A DNA stretch of 64,000 bases, from the NCBI RefSeq assembly GCF_000800455.1, contig NZ_CP007456.1, forward strand, positions 1 to 64,000, read 5' to 3'. Source of the stretch: Bifidobacterium catenulatum PV20-2. Its GTDB lineage: Bacteria; Actinomycetota; Actinomycetes; Actinomycetales; Bifidobacteriaceae. The notes beneath the pieces are model-generated. The model was not told the origin of the DNA, did not search any database, and saw only the letters and a program-made list of their open reading frames with translations. Position numbers and translations under genes: made by a program. Below, one piece after another: positions 10,324 to 19,058 of this stretch (within the stretch, counting starts at the first letter, position 1; every line of letters begins with the position of its first letter).

Positions 10324-10863
10324 ATGAGCGAGAACAACGAAGGACAGCAAATGCCGGAGGTTGGGCATGCACCACGCGTGGCACGTTCCGCTTCCAGCCA
10401 GCCGCTAATTGGTGAGGATCAGGTTCAGGCACATGAGGGTGCCTCCTCCCCCGCTTCCGGCGGCGTGAAGGTTCGCGAGAAGCGTCGTGGCGGCGCTCCA
10501 CGCGCACGCCGCATGAGCCTGTCTCTAACGCGTATCGACGCATGGTCGGCCGCGAAGGTGGCGTTCATGCTTTCCATCGCGGGAGGAATTATTCAGATCG
10601 TTGCGGTAGCTGTTCTGTGGGGCATGCTGAACGTGGTTGGCGTGTTCGACCAGGTTACGCAGATCGTGTCTTCCACGGGCTTGGATGCCGGTGGATTCGA
10701 CCTGACGAATGTGTTCTCGCTGGGCACCGTGCTGAGCGCCGCCACCATTTTCTCCATTGTGGAAGTGGTGCTGATTACTGTGCTCGTGGTGATTCTTACG
10801 TTGCTGTACAACGTGGTGAGCACCCTTGTCGGCGGTATCCACGTCACGCTTGGCGACGATTGA
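10324..10863 (+). CDS. DUF3566 membrane protein downstream of gyrA
   Basis: This 179-residue DUF3566 protein is the usual neighbour of gyrA in Actinobacteria. Its function is not established. The N-terminal half is polar and ends in a basic patch (REKRRGGAPRARRMSLSLTRID). Two membrane segments follow, at about residues 79-105 and 135-165, joined by a short extracytoplasmic loop. ATG 10324 is chosen because AAGGAG lies at 10313-10318; the frame is open from a TTG at 10309. A strong terminator follows, so it is probably the last gene of the gyrB-gyrA unit. Confidence 0.88.
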   Translation: MSENNEGQQMPEVGHAPRVARSASSQPLIGEDQVQAHEGASSPASGGVKVREKRRGGAPRARRMSLSLTRIDAWSAAKVAFMLSIAGGIIQIVAVAVLWGMLNVVGVFDQVTQIVSSTGLDAGGFDLTNVFSLGTVLSAATIFSIVEVVLITVLVVILTLLYNVVSTLVGGIHVTLGDD

Positions 10864-10883
10864 TCCGGCTGTCTTCGGACTTC

Positions 10884-10920
10884 AAGCGGCTTGCATCATT
10901 GCGATGCGGGCCGCTTTTCT
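10884..10920 (+). terminator. Rho-independent terminator after the gyrase operon
   Basis: AAGCGGC...GCATC pairs with GATGCGG...CCGCTT around a short loop, followed by a T-rich end. It closes the gyrB-gyrA-DUF3566 unit. Confidence 0.8.
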
Positions 10921-10972
10921 GTTGCCTTTCCGTCGTGATTGAATTGTGCTTTGCCGGTTGCGCGGCCTGTTT

Positions 10973-12418
10973 TCAATTGTCGGACTGGTCGTTGCGATTG
11001 CCGGCTGGCATTCCATACAGCTCATCGGCGTCGAAAAAACGCACACGATCGGCATACTTGCTCCGGGTGGCCTGCGAAACGGGATTCTTGCTGAAGAACA
11101 TGAAATAAGTAGTCGTATATCCCCGAATCAGGCCTTCCCTTTCCAGCAACGACTCCACTGCTTCGGTCTCGTTGAAATTGTTACGCCATTTGCATTCGCC
11201 AAGCAACACGGTTTTGGTCGATGGGTCGCCGGCCACAACGTCAATGTCGGTCTGTTCCTTTTTACGCGGGTTGGTGCCCCACCACTTGCCGAACTGTGTG
11301 GGCAGCAACGGCAGCTTGTCGGTACCGGTGGCGTTGGTGATCCATTGCAAGCAGATGGTTTCGAACTGTTGGCCTACGTAAGTGTCAAATGCTGCACCGA
11401 AAGCAGTACGCTGTGCTGTGATTGCGCCTTTTCCGCTTTCGATGGCACCGGTGCTCGGTCCTACAAAGTGGTACCAGTAGGAGAAGAAAGGATCGTTTAT
11501 ATTCCACATGCCTTTCTTGGATTTTGATGGATTGTCGCCGAACGGGACATTTCGTCGCACCAATCCGAGTCCGTCTAACATATTGAGATATGAGCTGATC
11601 GCGTCGGGATTGACTCCTGCGTGCTCGGAGATGGCCTTAGGAGTCGAATGACCATTGGCGATGGCTTGGAGCACGGAATAGTAGATTGCAGGGTCGCGTA
11701 GCTCCTCCCGCAGTAGCATCATGGGCTCTTCGCGAAGCATGCCATACGAATCGAAGCATAAGTTGATGACGTTTTGGCAGTAGGCGTCTGGCGTGGTGTC
11801 CAATTGTGCCAGATAGTACGGCGTGCCTCCGAATGTGGCGTAATATTCGACGAGTTCGTTGGGAGTGCAGTCTGGGAGAAACTGTGCGGCATCCATGTAG
11901 GTGAAAGGCAATAGTTTTATCTGCGCGGTACGCCTGCCATAGAGCGGACTTTTCCCACCAAGAACGTTGCTTTCCATGAAGCTCTCGTTGCTTCCTGACA
12001 GGATGATCATGGTATTGGTGGCGTTGAATCCATGATCGATGGCGATTTGCAGAGCGGAAGGCAAGGACTCATCTTCGAGTGCCGCATATGGGAACTCATC
12101 GAATACGAATACGAATGGTTTCTCGCGCTGCTGCGCCTGATTGGCCACATAGGTAAGAGCGCTCGTCCAGCTGGAGAACGATGGGGTATCGGAAGGAAGA
12201 CTGAAGAAACGGGCCACTTCGGATGTGAAGTCGCGCAGATTGAGTTTGTTGCTTTGCTGGAGTGCGGTGAAGTACAGCGCTTCCTTGTCGGCAACAAATT
12301 GGTCCATCAGGGCTGTTTTGCCGACGCGGCGGCGACCATAGAGTACGACCATGTCGAACTTAGGGCGAGCGTAAAGCCGTTCCAGCACTTCGAGTTCGTG
12401 CGTGCGTGCAATGAACAT
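10973..12418 (-). CDS. AAA ATPase with C-terminal nuclease-like DUF234 domain
   Basis: This 481-residue protein belongs to the archaeal-type ATPase family with a C-terminal DUF234 region. The start MFIARTHELEVLERLY, Walker A YGRRRVGKTAL (about residues 27-37) and Walker B FVFVFDEFPYA are typical. A winged-helix stretch follows (SEHAGVNPDAISSYLNMLDGLGLV), then a DUF234 tail with a restriction-nuclease-like pattern (DIDVV ... LLGECKW). The biological role of the family is not settled; defence, mobile-element and regulatory roles have been suggested. Here it stands alone, pointing away from the MFS gene, with a 49-bp perfect palindrome 20 bases upstream of its start. Confidence 0.85.
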   Translation of the reverse strand: MFIARTHELEVLERLYARPKFDMVVLYGRRRVGKTALMDQFVADKEALYFTALQQSNKLNLRDFTSEVARFFSLPSDTPSFSSWTSALTYVANQAQQREKPFVFVFDEFPYAALEDESLPSALQIAIDHGFNATNTMIILSGSNESFMESNVLGGKSPLYGRRTAQIKLLPFTYMDAAQFLPDCTPNELVEYYATFGGTPYYLAQLDTTPDAYCQNVINLCFDSYGMLREEPMMLLREELRDPAIYYSVLQAIANGHSTPKAISEHAGVNPDAISSYLNMLDGLGLVRRNVPFGDNPSKSKKGMWNINDPFFSYWYHFVGPSTGAIESGKGAITAQRTAFGAAFDTYVGQQFETICLQWITNATGTDKLPLLPTQFGKWWGTNPRKKEQTDIDVVAGDPSTKTVLLGECKWRNNFNETEAVESLLEREGLIRGYTTTYFMFFSKNPVSQATRSKYADRVRFFDADELYGMPAGNRNDQSDN

Positions 12419-12437
12419 GTGGCTGCTCCAATGATTG

Positions 12438-12486
12438 GTTTGCTAATGTAAGTATACTTAACTTAAGTATACTTACATTAGCAAAC
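12438..12486. repeat. 49-bp perfect palindrome upstream of the DUF234 ATPase gene
   Basis: Two 24-base arms, beginning GTTTGCTAATG and ending CATTAGCAAAC, are exact complements around a single C at 12462. Each arm also contains the smaller palindrome AAGTATACTT, so the site offers two nested operators. It sits just in front of the minus-strand ATPase start and probably overlaps its promoter. Confidence 0.9.
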
Positions 12487-12808
12487 TCACTGCTGCCGAG
12501 GTTCTTCATAGTCTGGCGGCGGGCACTATGCGAGGGCTCTCTCAGGTCCGTACGAGGCTTGAGAAAGTGAGGCGCGAACTAAAGCCGATCCCGGAGAGCC
12601 AGTTCTGCGGTTTCAAAAAAACAAATTGAGTTACCGTTTTTGTGATGAGTTAGCCTATGCCTAATAGCCCAACAAGTAGATGATTATCGGCATCATAAAA
12701 TTCCGAGATACTATGGTGAAAAAGGATATTTCAACACCATTGATTTTAAATGGTGCACCAAACGAATGAGTTCATTCGATGATAACAAGGTAAAAGATTG
12801 AAGGTTTC
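12487..12808. promoter_or_regulatory. Non-coding region upstream of the MFS gene with two dyads
   Basis: No gene is visible in this stretch. Two dyads lie just before the MFS start: CACCATT/AATGGTG (12735-12755, 7-base spacer) and CGAATGA-GT-TCATTCG (12763-12778, perfect). They are placed where a repressor of an efflux gene would bind, but no regulator gene is adjacent. Further upstream, GGCTCTC and GAGAGCC words around 12535-12600 could pair over a long distance. Confidence 0.45.
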
Positions 12809-14089
12809 ATGAAAAAGCGTGTGGGACTCTGGTGGAGACCTGACTACACTGCTTGGTTCGCTGCGGATACGGCGACGGCAATTGGCGTGGCGGTGCGTTC
12901 CCTGGCGATCTCCCTGGTCGGATATGCGGTTTCCGGCTCCACGGTCGCGGCAGGATGGCTGGGCTCCGCATCGATGATCGCGCAGCAGGTGTTCGGCGTC
13001 TTTGGTGGCACATATGTCGATAGACATGACCGCAGAACGTTGATTATCGTCAACGCGGTGGTGAGCATGCTGTGCTGGGGATCCGTCGCTGGACTGCTGC
13101 TGACGGGCGGATTGCGATATTCCGTATTGCTCGCGATTGCAGTGGTCTCGTCGGCGGTCAACGGATTCTTGGGGAGCGCCACCGATGCCATGCTCAAATC
13201 GATCATCGACATGCGCGACTACCCGAAGGCCCGCAGTCTCAACGAAGGACGAGATGCGACGGTGAATATGGCCGGAAGCCCGGTAGGGGGGTTTCTGTAT
13301 GGCGTCAAGCCATGGCTGCCGTTTCTGATTACCGCATGCATGTATGCGGTTGCCGGTGTCGCCGCCGCCGGTATACGCGAGTCCCACAAGCATGATGCAA
13401 CAGTGCGACCGGAAGCCGGAACGGCTGCTCCGGATGTCTCTGCTGATGGCGGCAGCAGGTCGTTCTTCAGGGATTTTCGTGAGGGCTGGTCGTGGTCGCT
13501 GCATCGCACGATGCTGGTGATGACCATGATCGTTTCGGCGCTGCTGAACTTCGGCATCAACGGCGTCCAATACGGCATTCAGCTGCATCTGGTGTCCGCT
13601 GGTATGAACGGCGCCTATATCGGATTCATCAACACCGGAATCTTCTGCGCGATGCTGGCCGGCGCGTTCATCGCGAATCGTATGAGCGACAGGCTGCCTG
13701 CCGGGCCGGTTGTGTGCGTCGGGTTCCTGTTCTCCTGCCTTGCCATGGTGCCGCTGGTGTGCACCAGCAACTATTGGGTCATGCTGATCTGTAATTCGCT
13801 TTCCGCTTTGCCGTTTCCGATCATCAATGCGATGATACTCGGTTTTGTGTTCGCCAAGACGCCGGATTCGATGCAGGGACGTATCACGGTGACGTTGACT
13901 GTGCCTGCGCAGGCGCTTTCCATGTTCTGCAGTGCTGCGGCGGGAAGCCTGTTACCGGTGTGTGGGTTCCAGCGGACGATACTGGTGTTCCTGATCGCCA
14001 TGATGGTAAGCGCCGCGATTGTGGTGCTCTACCGTCCGCTGCGCACGATTCCCCGTGCCGATGCGTGGGACAGCGTCGAGCTGCAATAA
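12809..14089 (+). CDS. MFS transporter, efflux-type
   Basis: This 426-residue major facilitator has about 12 predicted hydrophobic segments. A central polar loop lies at about residues 195-230 (ESHKHDATVRPEAGTAAP). The MFS motif-A-like GGTYVDRHDRRTL after the second helix and the general layout resemble the MFS_3/macrolide-efflux group. The substrate cannot be told from sequence. The start is ATG 12809 with GAAGG at 12800-12804. The dyads upstream suggest a controlled exporter. A single copy of the 51-bp-family palindrome and a two-way terminator follow the gene. Confidence 0.85.
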   Translation: MKKRVGLWWRPDYTAWFAADTATAIGVAVRSLAISLVGYAVSGSTVAAGWLGSASMIAQQVFGVFGGTYVDRHDRRTLIIVNAVVSMLCWGSVAGLLLTGGLRYSVLLAIAVVSSAVNGFLGSATDAMLKSIIDMRDYPKARSLNEGRDATVNMAGSPVGGFLYGVKPWLPFLITACMYAVAGVAAAGIRESHKHDATVRPEAGTAAPDVSADGGSRSFFRDFREGWSWSLHRTMLVMTMIVSALLNFGINGVQYGIQLHLVSAGMNGAYIGFINTGIFCAMLAGAFIANRMSDRLPAGPVVCVGFLFSCLAMVPLVCTSNYWVMLICNSLSALPFPIINAMILGFVFAKTPDSMQGRITVTLTVPAQALSMFCSAAAGSLLPVCGFQRTILVFLIAMMVSAAIVVLYRPLRTIPRADAWDSVELQ

Positions 14090-14103
14090 CCCTCCTTTCG
14101 AAT

Positions 14104-14125
14104 GTCTGATTCTGGTGAATCGGAC
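14104..14125. repeat. Single copy of the 22-bp palindrome family
   Basis: GTCTGATTCT and GAATCGGAC flank a GGT centre, with one mismatch between the arms. It is the same repeat found in arrays at 37.1, 60.2 and 61.3 kb, here as one unit just after the MFS gene. Confidence 0.7.
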
Positions 14126-14154
14126 ACACTGGATGGGAGAGGGAGATAGCACAA

Positions 14155-14205
14155 AGCCGGTTTGTGTCGCTCCGAGTACTCAACTCAAAGCGACACGAAC
14201 CGGCT
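14155..14205. terminator. Bidirectional terminator between the MFS gene and gdhA
   Basis: Two 17-base arms (AGCCGGTTTGTGTCGCT and AGCGACACGAACCGGCT) pair with one G-T wobble. The stem lies between converging genes and can serve both. Confidence 0.75.
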
Positions 14206-14232
14206 CAGTAAACCAAATCAGGATTCAGCGGA

Positions 14233-15603
<1,371 letters not shown>

Positions 15604-15820
15604 TTATCAATAGACGGTCTCATTCTATGTGTACGAATATGGACGGCACAAGACCTTGTTCAGGATTTGGAGACGCTTTTTGCGAGTGCTGGTTCCGAAC
15701 CTGCTTCTTTTTACGGGATTGCCATGCCTTGTGTTGACTATAGGATGGAAATGCGGAAACGCGTGGGAGAGAGTACGTTCGCAACAGCATCTCACAGTCT
15801 CACATAATGGGAGAATCATC

Positions 15821-16273
15821 ATGATTGAAGGATTCAAGAAATTCATTGCACGCGGCAACATGATCGATATGGCGGTCGGTGTCGTCATGGGCGGTGCCGT
15901 CACCACGGTTGTTAATTCGATCGTCAACAATGTGATTAATCCGTTCATTGCCATGATTTTCGGCAAACCGAATATGGATGGTCTGCTGGCAATCACATTC
16001 AATAATGCGACGGTTTCGTTCGGCGCGGTACTTGGTGCGATATTGAATTTCCTGATTATCGCGGCGGCCGTGTATTTCTGCATTCTCGTGCCGATCAACA
16101 AATTCCGTGACATGACCGAGGCGTTGCTCGCCAAAACCAAGCTTGCGGAAGAACAGCGCAAAGCCGAGGAGAAAGCTGCCGAAGAGCCGGAAATCTCTAC
16201 CGAAGAGCAGACAATCCTGCTATTGCAGCAAATCCGCGACGAACTTGCCAAGCAGAATGCACAGAACGCCTAA
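15821..16273 (+). CDS. mscL: Large-conductance mechanosensitive channel MscL
   Basis: MscL opens under membrane tension and releases solutes during osmotic downshock. The 150-residue product starts MIEGFKKFIARGNMIDMAVGVVMGGA, the typical N-terminal amphipathic helix plus pore helix. A second membrane helix (AVLGAILNFLIIAAAVYFCILV) and a long charged C-terminal coiled helix follow. ATG 15821 has GGGAG at 15810-15814. The frame extends upstream to 15629, but that part is not MscL-like. Confidence 0.96.
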   Translation: MIEGFKKFIARGNMIDMAVGVVMGGAVTTVVNSIVNNVINPFIAMIFGKPNMDGLLAITFNNATVSFGAVLGAILNFLIIAAAVYFCILVPINKFRDMTEALLAKTKLAEEQRKAEEKAAEEPEISTEEQTILLLQQIRDELAKQNAQNA

Positions 16274-16430
16274 GCGAGAGACGTCCATTCCGGGTACCTC
16301 GCTGGGTACCTATTTCGTGTACATTCGTATACTTTTCCGTACATTTTGCGCCGTATGCCTTGAAATCGTTGGAATTCCGCCGTTTTCGCATGAAAAAAGG
16401 GTTTCCGGAAATCATCGGAAACCCTGATTG

Positions 16431-16503
16431 TGGAGCTAAGGGGATTCGAACCCCTGACCCTCTCCATGCCATGGAGATGCGCTACCAGCTGCGCCATAGC
16501 CCC
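16431..16503 (-). tRNA. tRNA-Ala (anticodon GGC)
   Basis: On the minus strand, GGGGCTA pairs with TAGCTCC as acceptor stem. The anticodon stem TCTCC/GGAGA holds loop ATGGCAT, so the anticodon is GGC. TTCGAAT forms the T loop. The CCA end is not encoded. It is the last of three tRNA genes on this strand. Confidence 0.95.
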
Positions 16504-16504
16504 G

Positions 16505-16577
16505 TGGAGCTAGCCGGGTTCGAACCGGCGACCCTCTGCTTGCAAAGCAGATGCGCTACCAGCTGCGCTATAGCCCC
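16505..16577 (-). tRNA. tRNA-Ala (anticodon TGC)
   Basis: The cloverleaf is intact on the minus strand, with anticodon stem TCTGC/GCAGA around loop TTTGCAA, anticodon TGC. It lies one base from the tRNA-Ala(GGC) gene and was probably processed from the same transcript. The acceptor stem is nearly identical to that gene. Confidence 0.95.
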
Positions 16578-16616
16578 ATAGTTGAAAAAAAGCGGCCACG
16601 CCGCTCTTAATCACTG

Positions 16617-16690
16617 TGGGCCCGGGAGGACTTGAACCTCCGACCTCATCCTTATCAGGGATGCGCTCTAACCACCTGAGCTACGGGCCC
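16617..16690 (-). tRNA. tRNA-Ile (anticodon GAT)
   Basis: The minus-strand cloverleaf has acceptor GGGCCCG/CGGGCCC and anticodon stem CATCC/GGATG around loop CTGATAA, anticodon GAT. It is first in the three-tRNA transcript. The Ile-GAT/Ala-TGC pairing recalls rRNA spacer tRNAs, but no rRNA is seen here. Confidence 0.95.
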
Positions 16691-16792
16691 GTTCCTGCTG
16701 CACTGTTAAGCACAACGAGTTGAAATAATACGTGATAATCAGCGAAAGTCAAAATCCGGTGCGTCTTCGGCGTGTCGTGACATAATGCAGAC

Positions 16793-17569
16793 ATGCCGAA
16801 CAATCATCGTAACCAGCGTAACAACAGTGGGAGAGCCAGTAGGGGAGCGCGCAATCGTAATCGCACGCTATCCGAAGAAACCACGCAAATCGCTGGAATG
16901 ACGGTGACCATCGTGCGTAAAGCCATCAAAAACATGTACCTGCGCATCAAACCGCCGAACGCGCAAATCGTCATCTCCGCACCTTCTCGCATGTCGCAAG
17001 CGGCAATCGCACGATTCGTGACGGAACGCAAACCATGGATCGAACGCGCGCGACGCACCATGCTGCAAGCCAAGGATGAACAGATCCGTCAAAGCGATTT
17101 CAATGGTTTGGACGGTGTGAATGGTTCGAATGGTCCGGAAAATCTGAATGGTCTGAAAAATTCAGGCGGCGTGGACGATCGAAACAATCCAGACGATCCC
17201 AATTGCTTGAATAATCCGCGCGCTTTCGTGTGGGATGACGCAATGAAGGAACGGGCCGTACGGGCCATCAACGCGCAACTGCCGGCGCTGCTTGCGAAAT
17301 GGTCGCCAATCATCGAGCGGAAGCCGACGCACATCACGTTACGCATCATGACGTCGCGATGGGGGTCATGCACGCCGAAAACCGGCCGCATCCGACTCAA
17401 CCTGCAGCTCGGTCTCATGGACCCCAGATTCCTGGAATACGTGCTTGTTCACGAAATGACGCACCTGTGGGAAAACGGGCACGGAGAGAGCTTTCAGCGG
17501 CGTATGAGCGCATATTTGCCGCAATGGAGGCAATTGCGACGGGAGCTGAACCATCACGTTGTACTGTGA
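16793..17569 (+). CDS. YgjP-like metal-dependent hydrolase (DUF45)
   Basis: This 258-residue protein of the YgjP/DUF45 group carries the zinc-metallopeptidase motif HEMTH at residues 220-224, with a downstream HGESF. The usual RIMTSRWGSCTPKTGRIRLNLQL block precedes it. Family function is poorly known. Between the N-terminal domain and the catalytic part lies an odd linker (about residues 103-143) made of repeated Asn-Gly/Leu/Asp words such as GLDGVNGSNGPENLNGLKN, built on a degenerate 9-base DNA repeat. The start is ATG 16793. No good ribosome site is visible, so it may be leaderless or start elsewhere. Confidence 0.85.
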   Translation: MPNNHRNQRNNSGRASRGARNRNRTLSEETTQIAGMTVTIVRKAIKNMYLRIKPPNAQIVISAPSRMSQAAIARFVTERKPWIERARRTMLQAKDEQIRQSDFNGLDGVNGSNGPENLNGLKNSGGVDDRNNPDDPNCLNNPRAFVWDDAMKERAVRAINAQLPALLAKWSPIIERKPTHITLRIMTSRWGSCTPKTGRIRLNLQLGLMDPRFLEYVLVHEMTHLWENGHGESFQRRMSAYLPQWRQLRRELNHHVVL

Positions 17570-17899
17570 CGCTCGCGATGCTGTTGCGTTCGCCGTTGCA
17601 TTTGCCGTCACGCTGCCATGCTGTGATGAGTTTACGTAGGGCGATGTTGTTGCGTTGCCTGTGATGTTGAAATACTTGCGATATCACGCCACTGCCGTCA
17701 CATTGCGCGGATTGCCATGACTTGCCACGGCTTACGCACGTTTGATAACGACGTATAGGTGATTCGTATAGCTTTTTGTTCATAAGATGTTCAAAACGCT
17801 TAACATCCGCGATGTGCAAGCCTACAATCGTGACGACTGAAACGTTTGCGTGCAAACAGTTCACGCAGAAAGAGCGAATAAGTGAGGGAGGGGTCGATT
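17570..17899. promoter_or_regulatory. Non-coding region upstream of the lactate-type dehydrogenase gene
   Basis: I see no gene in this stretch. The first half is rich in GTTGC/GCCGT words. Near the end, GTTTGC-GT-GCAAAC (17844-17857) is a perfect dyad about 45 bases before the start codon. It resembles a LacI-family operator and could control the dehydrogenase gene. Confidence 0.4.
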
Positions 17900-18883
17900 A
17901 TGGCTGTATTGAGAAAAGTCGGCATTATCGGCATCGGACACGTGGGCGCGCATGTTGCAAATGCCGTGCTTTCCGCAGGACTGGCCGAAGAACTGAAGCT
18001 GTGTGACATCAACGAGCAAAAAGTAGTCAGCGAATGTCAGGATTTAAGCGACACGCTGAGTTTCTACCCGCATAACTGCGTGATCGGCAACTACGGCACG
18101 CAATACGAGCAGCTAGCCGACTGCGACGTGGTAATCAACGCTGCCGGCGACGTGAAAACCAGCGCCAAAGATCGTGACGGCGAACTGTTCGTCACTACCG
18201 ACATTGCACGCACCTGGATTTCCCGACTGTTCAATGCAGGCTTCCACGGTGTGATCATCACCATCTCAAATCCGTGCGATGTGGTCGCAACCGAAATCTG
18301 GCACATCACCGGCTGCGATCCGCGCAAAATAATCGGCACCGGAACCGCGTTGGATTCCGCACGACTGCGCAACGCCATCGCGAAACGCGTCAACGTGGAT
18401 CAGAAATCAATCGGCGCATACATGCTGGGGGAGCATGGCAATTCGCAGTTCGCCTACTGGTCGAACGTGAACATTGCGGGCAAGCCGCTCGCTCAACTCG
18501 CGCAAGACAATCCGCAACGATTCACCCTTGACGAGGACGAAACCGAGCAGGACGCCCGACGAGGCGGGTACCGCGTGTACGCCGGCAAAGAGTGCACGGA
18601 ATACGCTATTGCAGCCACCGCGGCACGCCTTACGCAAGCCGTGCTCTGCGACGAACACTATGCGGCCGCCTGCTCCACGCTGCTTACCGGCGAACAAGGC
18701 GAAAGCGGCAATTACGCCAGCCTGCCGTGCATCATCGGCGCGAACGGCGTTGAAGAAGTCCTCAATCCCACACTCACCGAAGGCGAACAGGCCAAATTCC
18801 ACGCATCCTGCGAGCATATCCGCGCCAATATCGCGCAGCTTGCGTGGTGGGACGACGAATGCCATCCCACACTGCGTAGCTGA
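17900..18883 (+). CDS. L-lactate/2-hydroxyacid dehydrogenase family protein
   Basis: The 327-residue protein is in the lactate/malate dehydrogenase superfamily. It has a Rossmann GIIGIGHVGAHVA near the N-terminus, the SNPCDVV segment and the catalytic His in GEHGNSQFAYW. The substrate loop (GDVKTSAKDRDGE) lacks the Gln typical of lactate dehydrogenase. Together with the divergent loop this suggests an L-2-hydroxyisocaproate-dehydrogenase-like enzyme acting on branched or aromatic 2-oxoacids. That reading is inference, and plain lactate dehydrogenase activity is possible. ATG 17900 follows GGGAGGGG. A strong two-way terminator lies downstream. Confidence 0.88.
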   Translation: MAVLRKVGIIGIGHVGAHVANAVLSAGLAEELKLCDINEQKVVSECQDLSDTLSFYPHNCVIGNYGTQYEQLADCDVVINAAGDVKTSAKDRDGELFVTTDIARTWISRLFNAGFHGVIITISNPCDVVATEIWHITGCDPRKIIGTGTALDSARLRNAIAKRVNVDQKSIGAYMLGEHGNSQFAYWSNVNIAGKPLAQLAQDNPQRFTLDEDETEQDARRGGYRVYAGKECTEYAIAATAARLTQAVLCDEHYAAACSTLLTGEQGESGNYASLPCIIGANGVEEVLNPTLTEGEQAKFHASCEHIRANIAQLAWWDDECHPTLRS

Positions 18884-18952
18884 ATCTGTGATTAAATCTG
18901 CGGCTGAATCTGCAGTAAATCAACAGATTTAATAACATGACAAACGTAATAG

Positions 18953-19020
18953 ACAGACTTGCGATTACTGATGTTGATTGTATGAAAAATCAACATTTAC
19001 ATAATCGCAAGTCTGTTTTT
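18953..19020. terminator. Bidirectional terminator between converging genes
   Basis: CAGACTTGCGATTA pairs with TAATCGCAAGTCTG, with an inner GATGTTGATT/AATCAACATT stem and T runs beyond the end. It serves the dehydrogenase gene (+) and possibly the CorC-type gene (-). Confidence 0.85.
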
Positions 19021-19058
19021 ATTTCGATTTATCTCAATTTATTTCGATTAATTTCAGA

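Noticed and set aside
7516..10368. A 950-residue open frame antisense to gyrA
   Set aside because: It is a composition shadow of the high-GC gyrA codons. It has His/Val-rich nonsense composition, no motif and no ribosome site.
16197..16581. Short open frames across the tRNA genes
   Set aside because: They overlap well-folded tRNA genes on the other strand.
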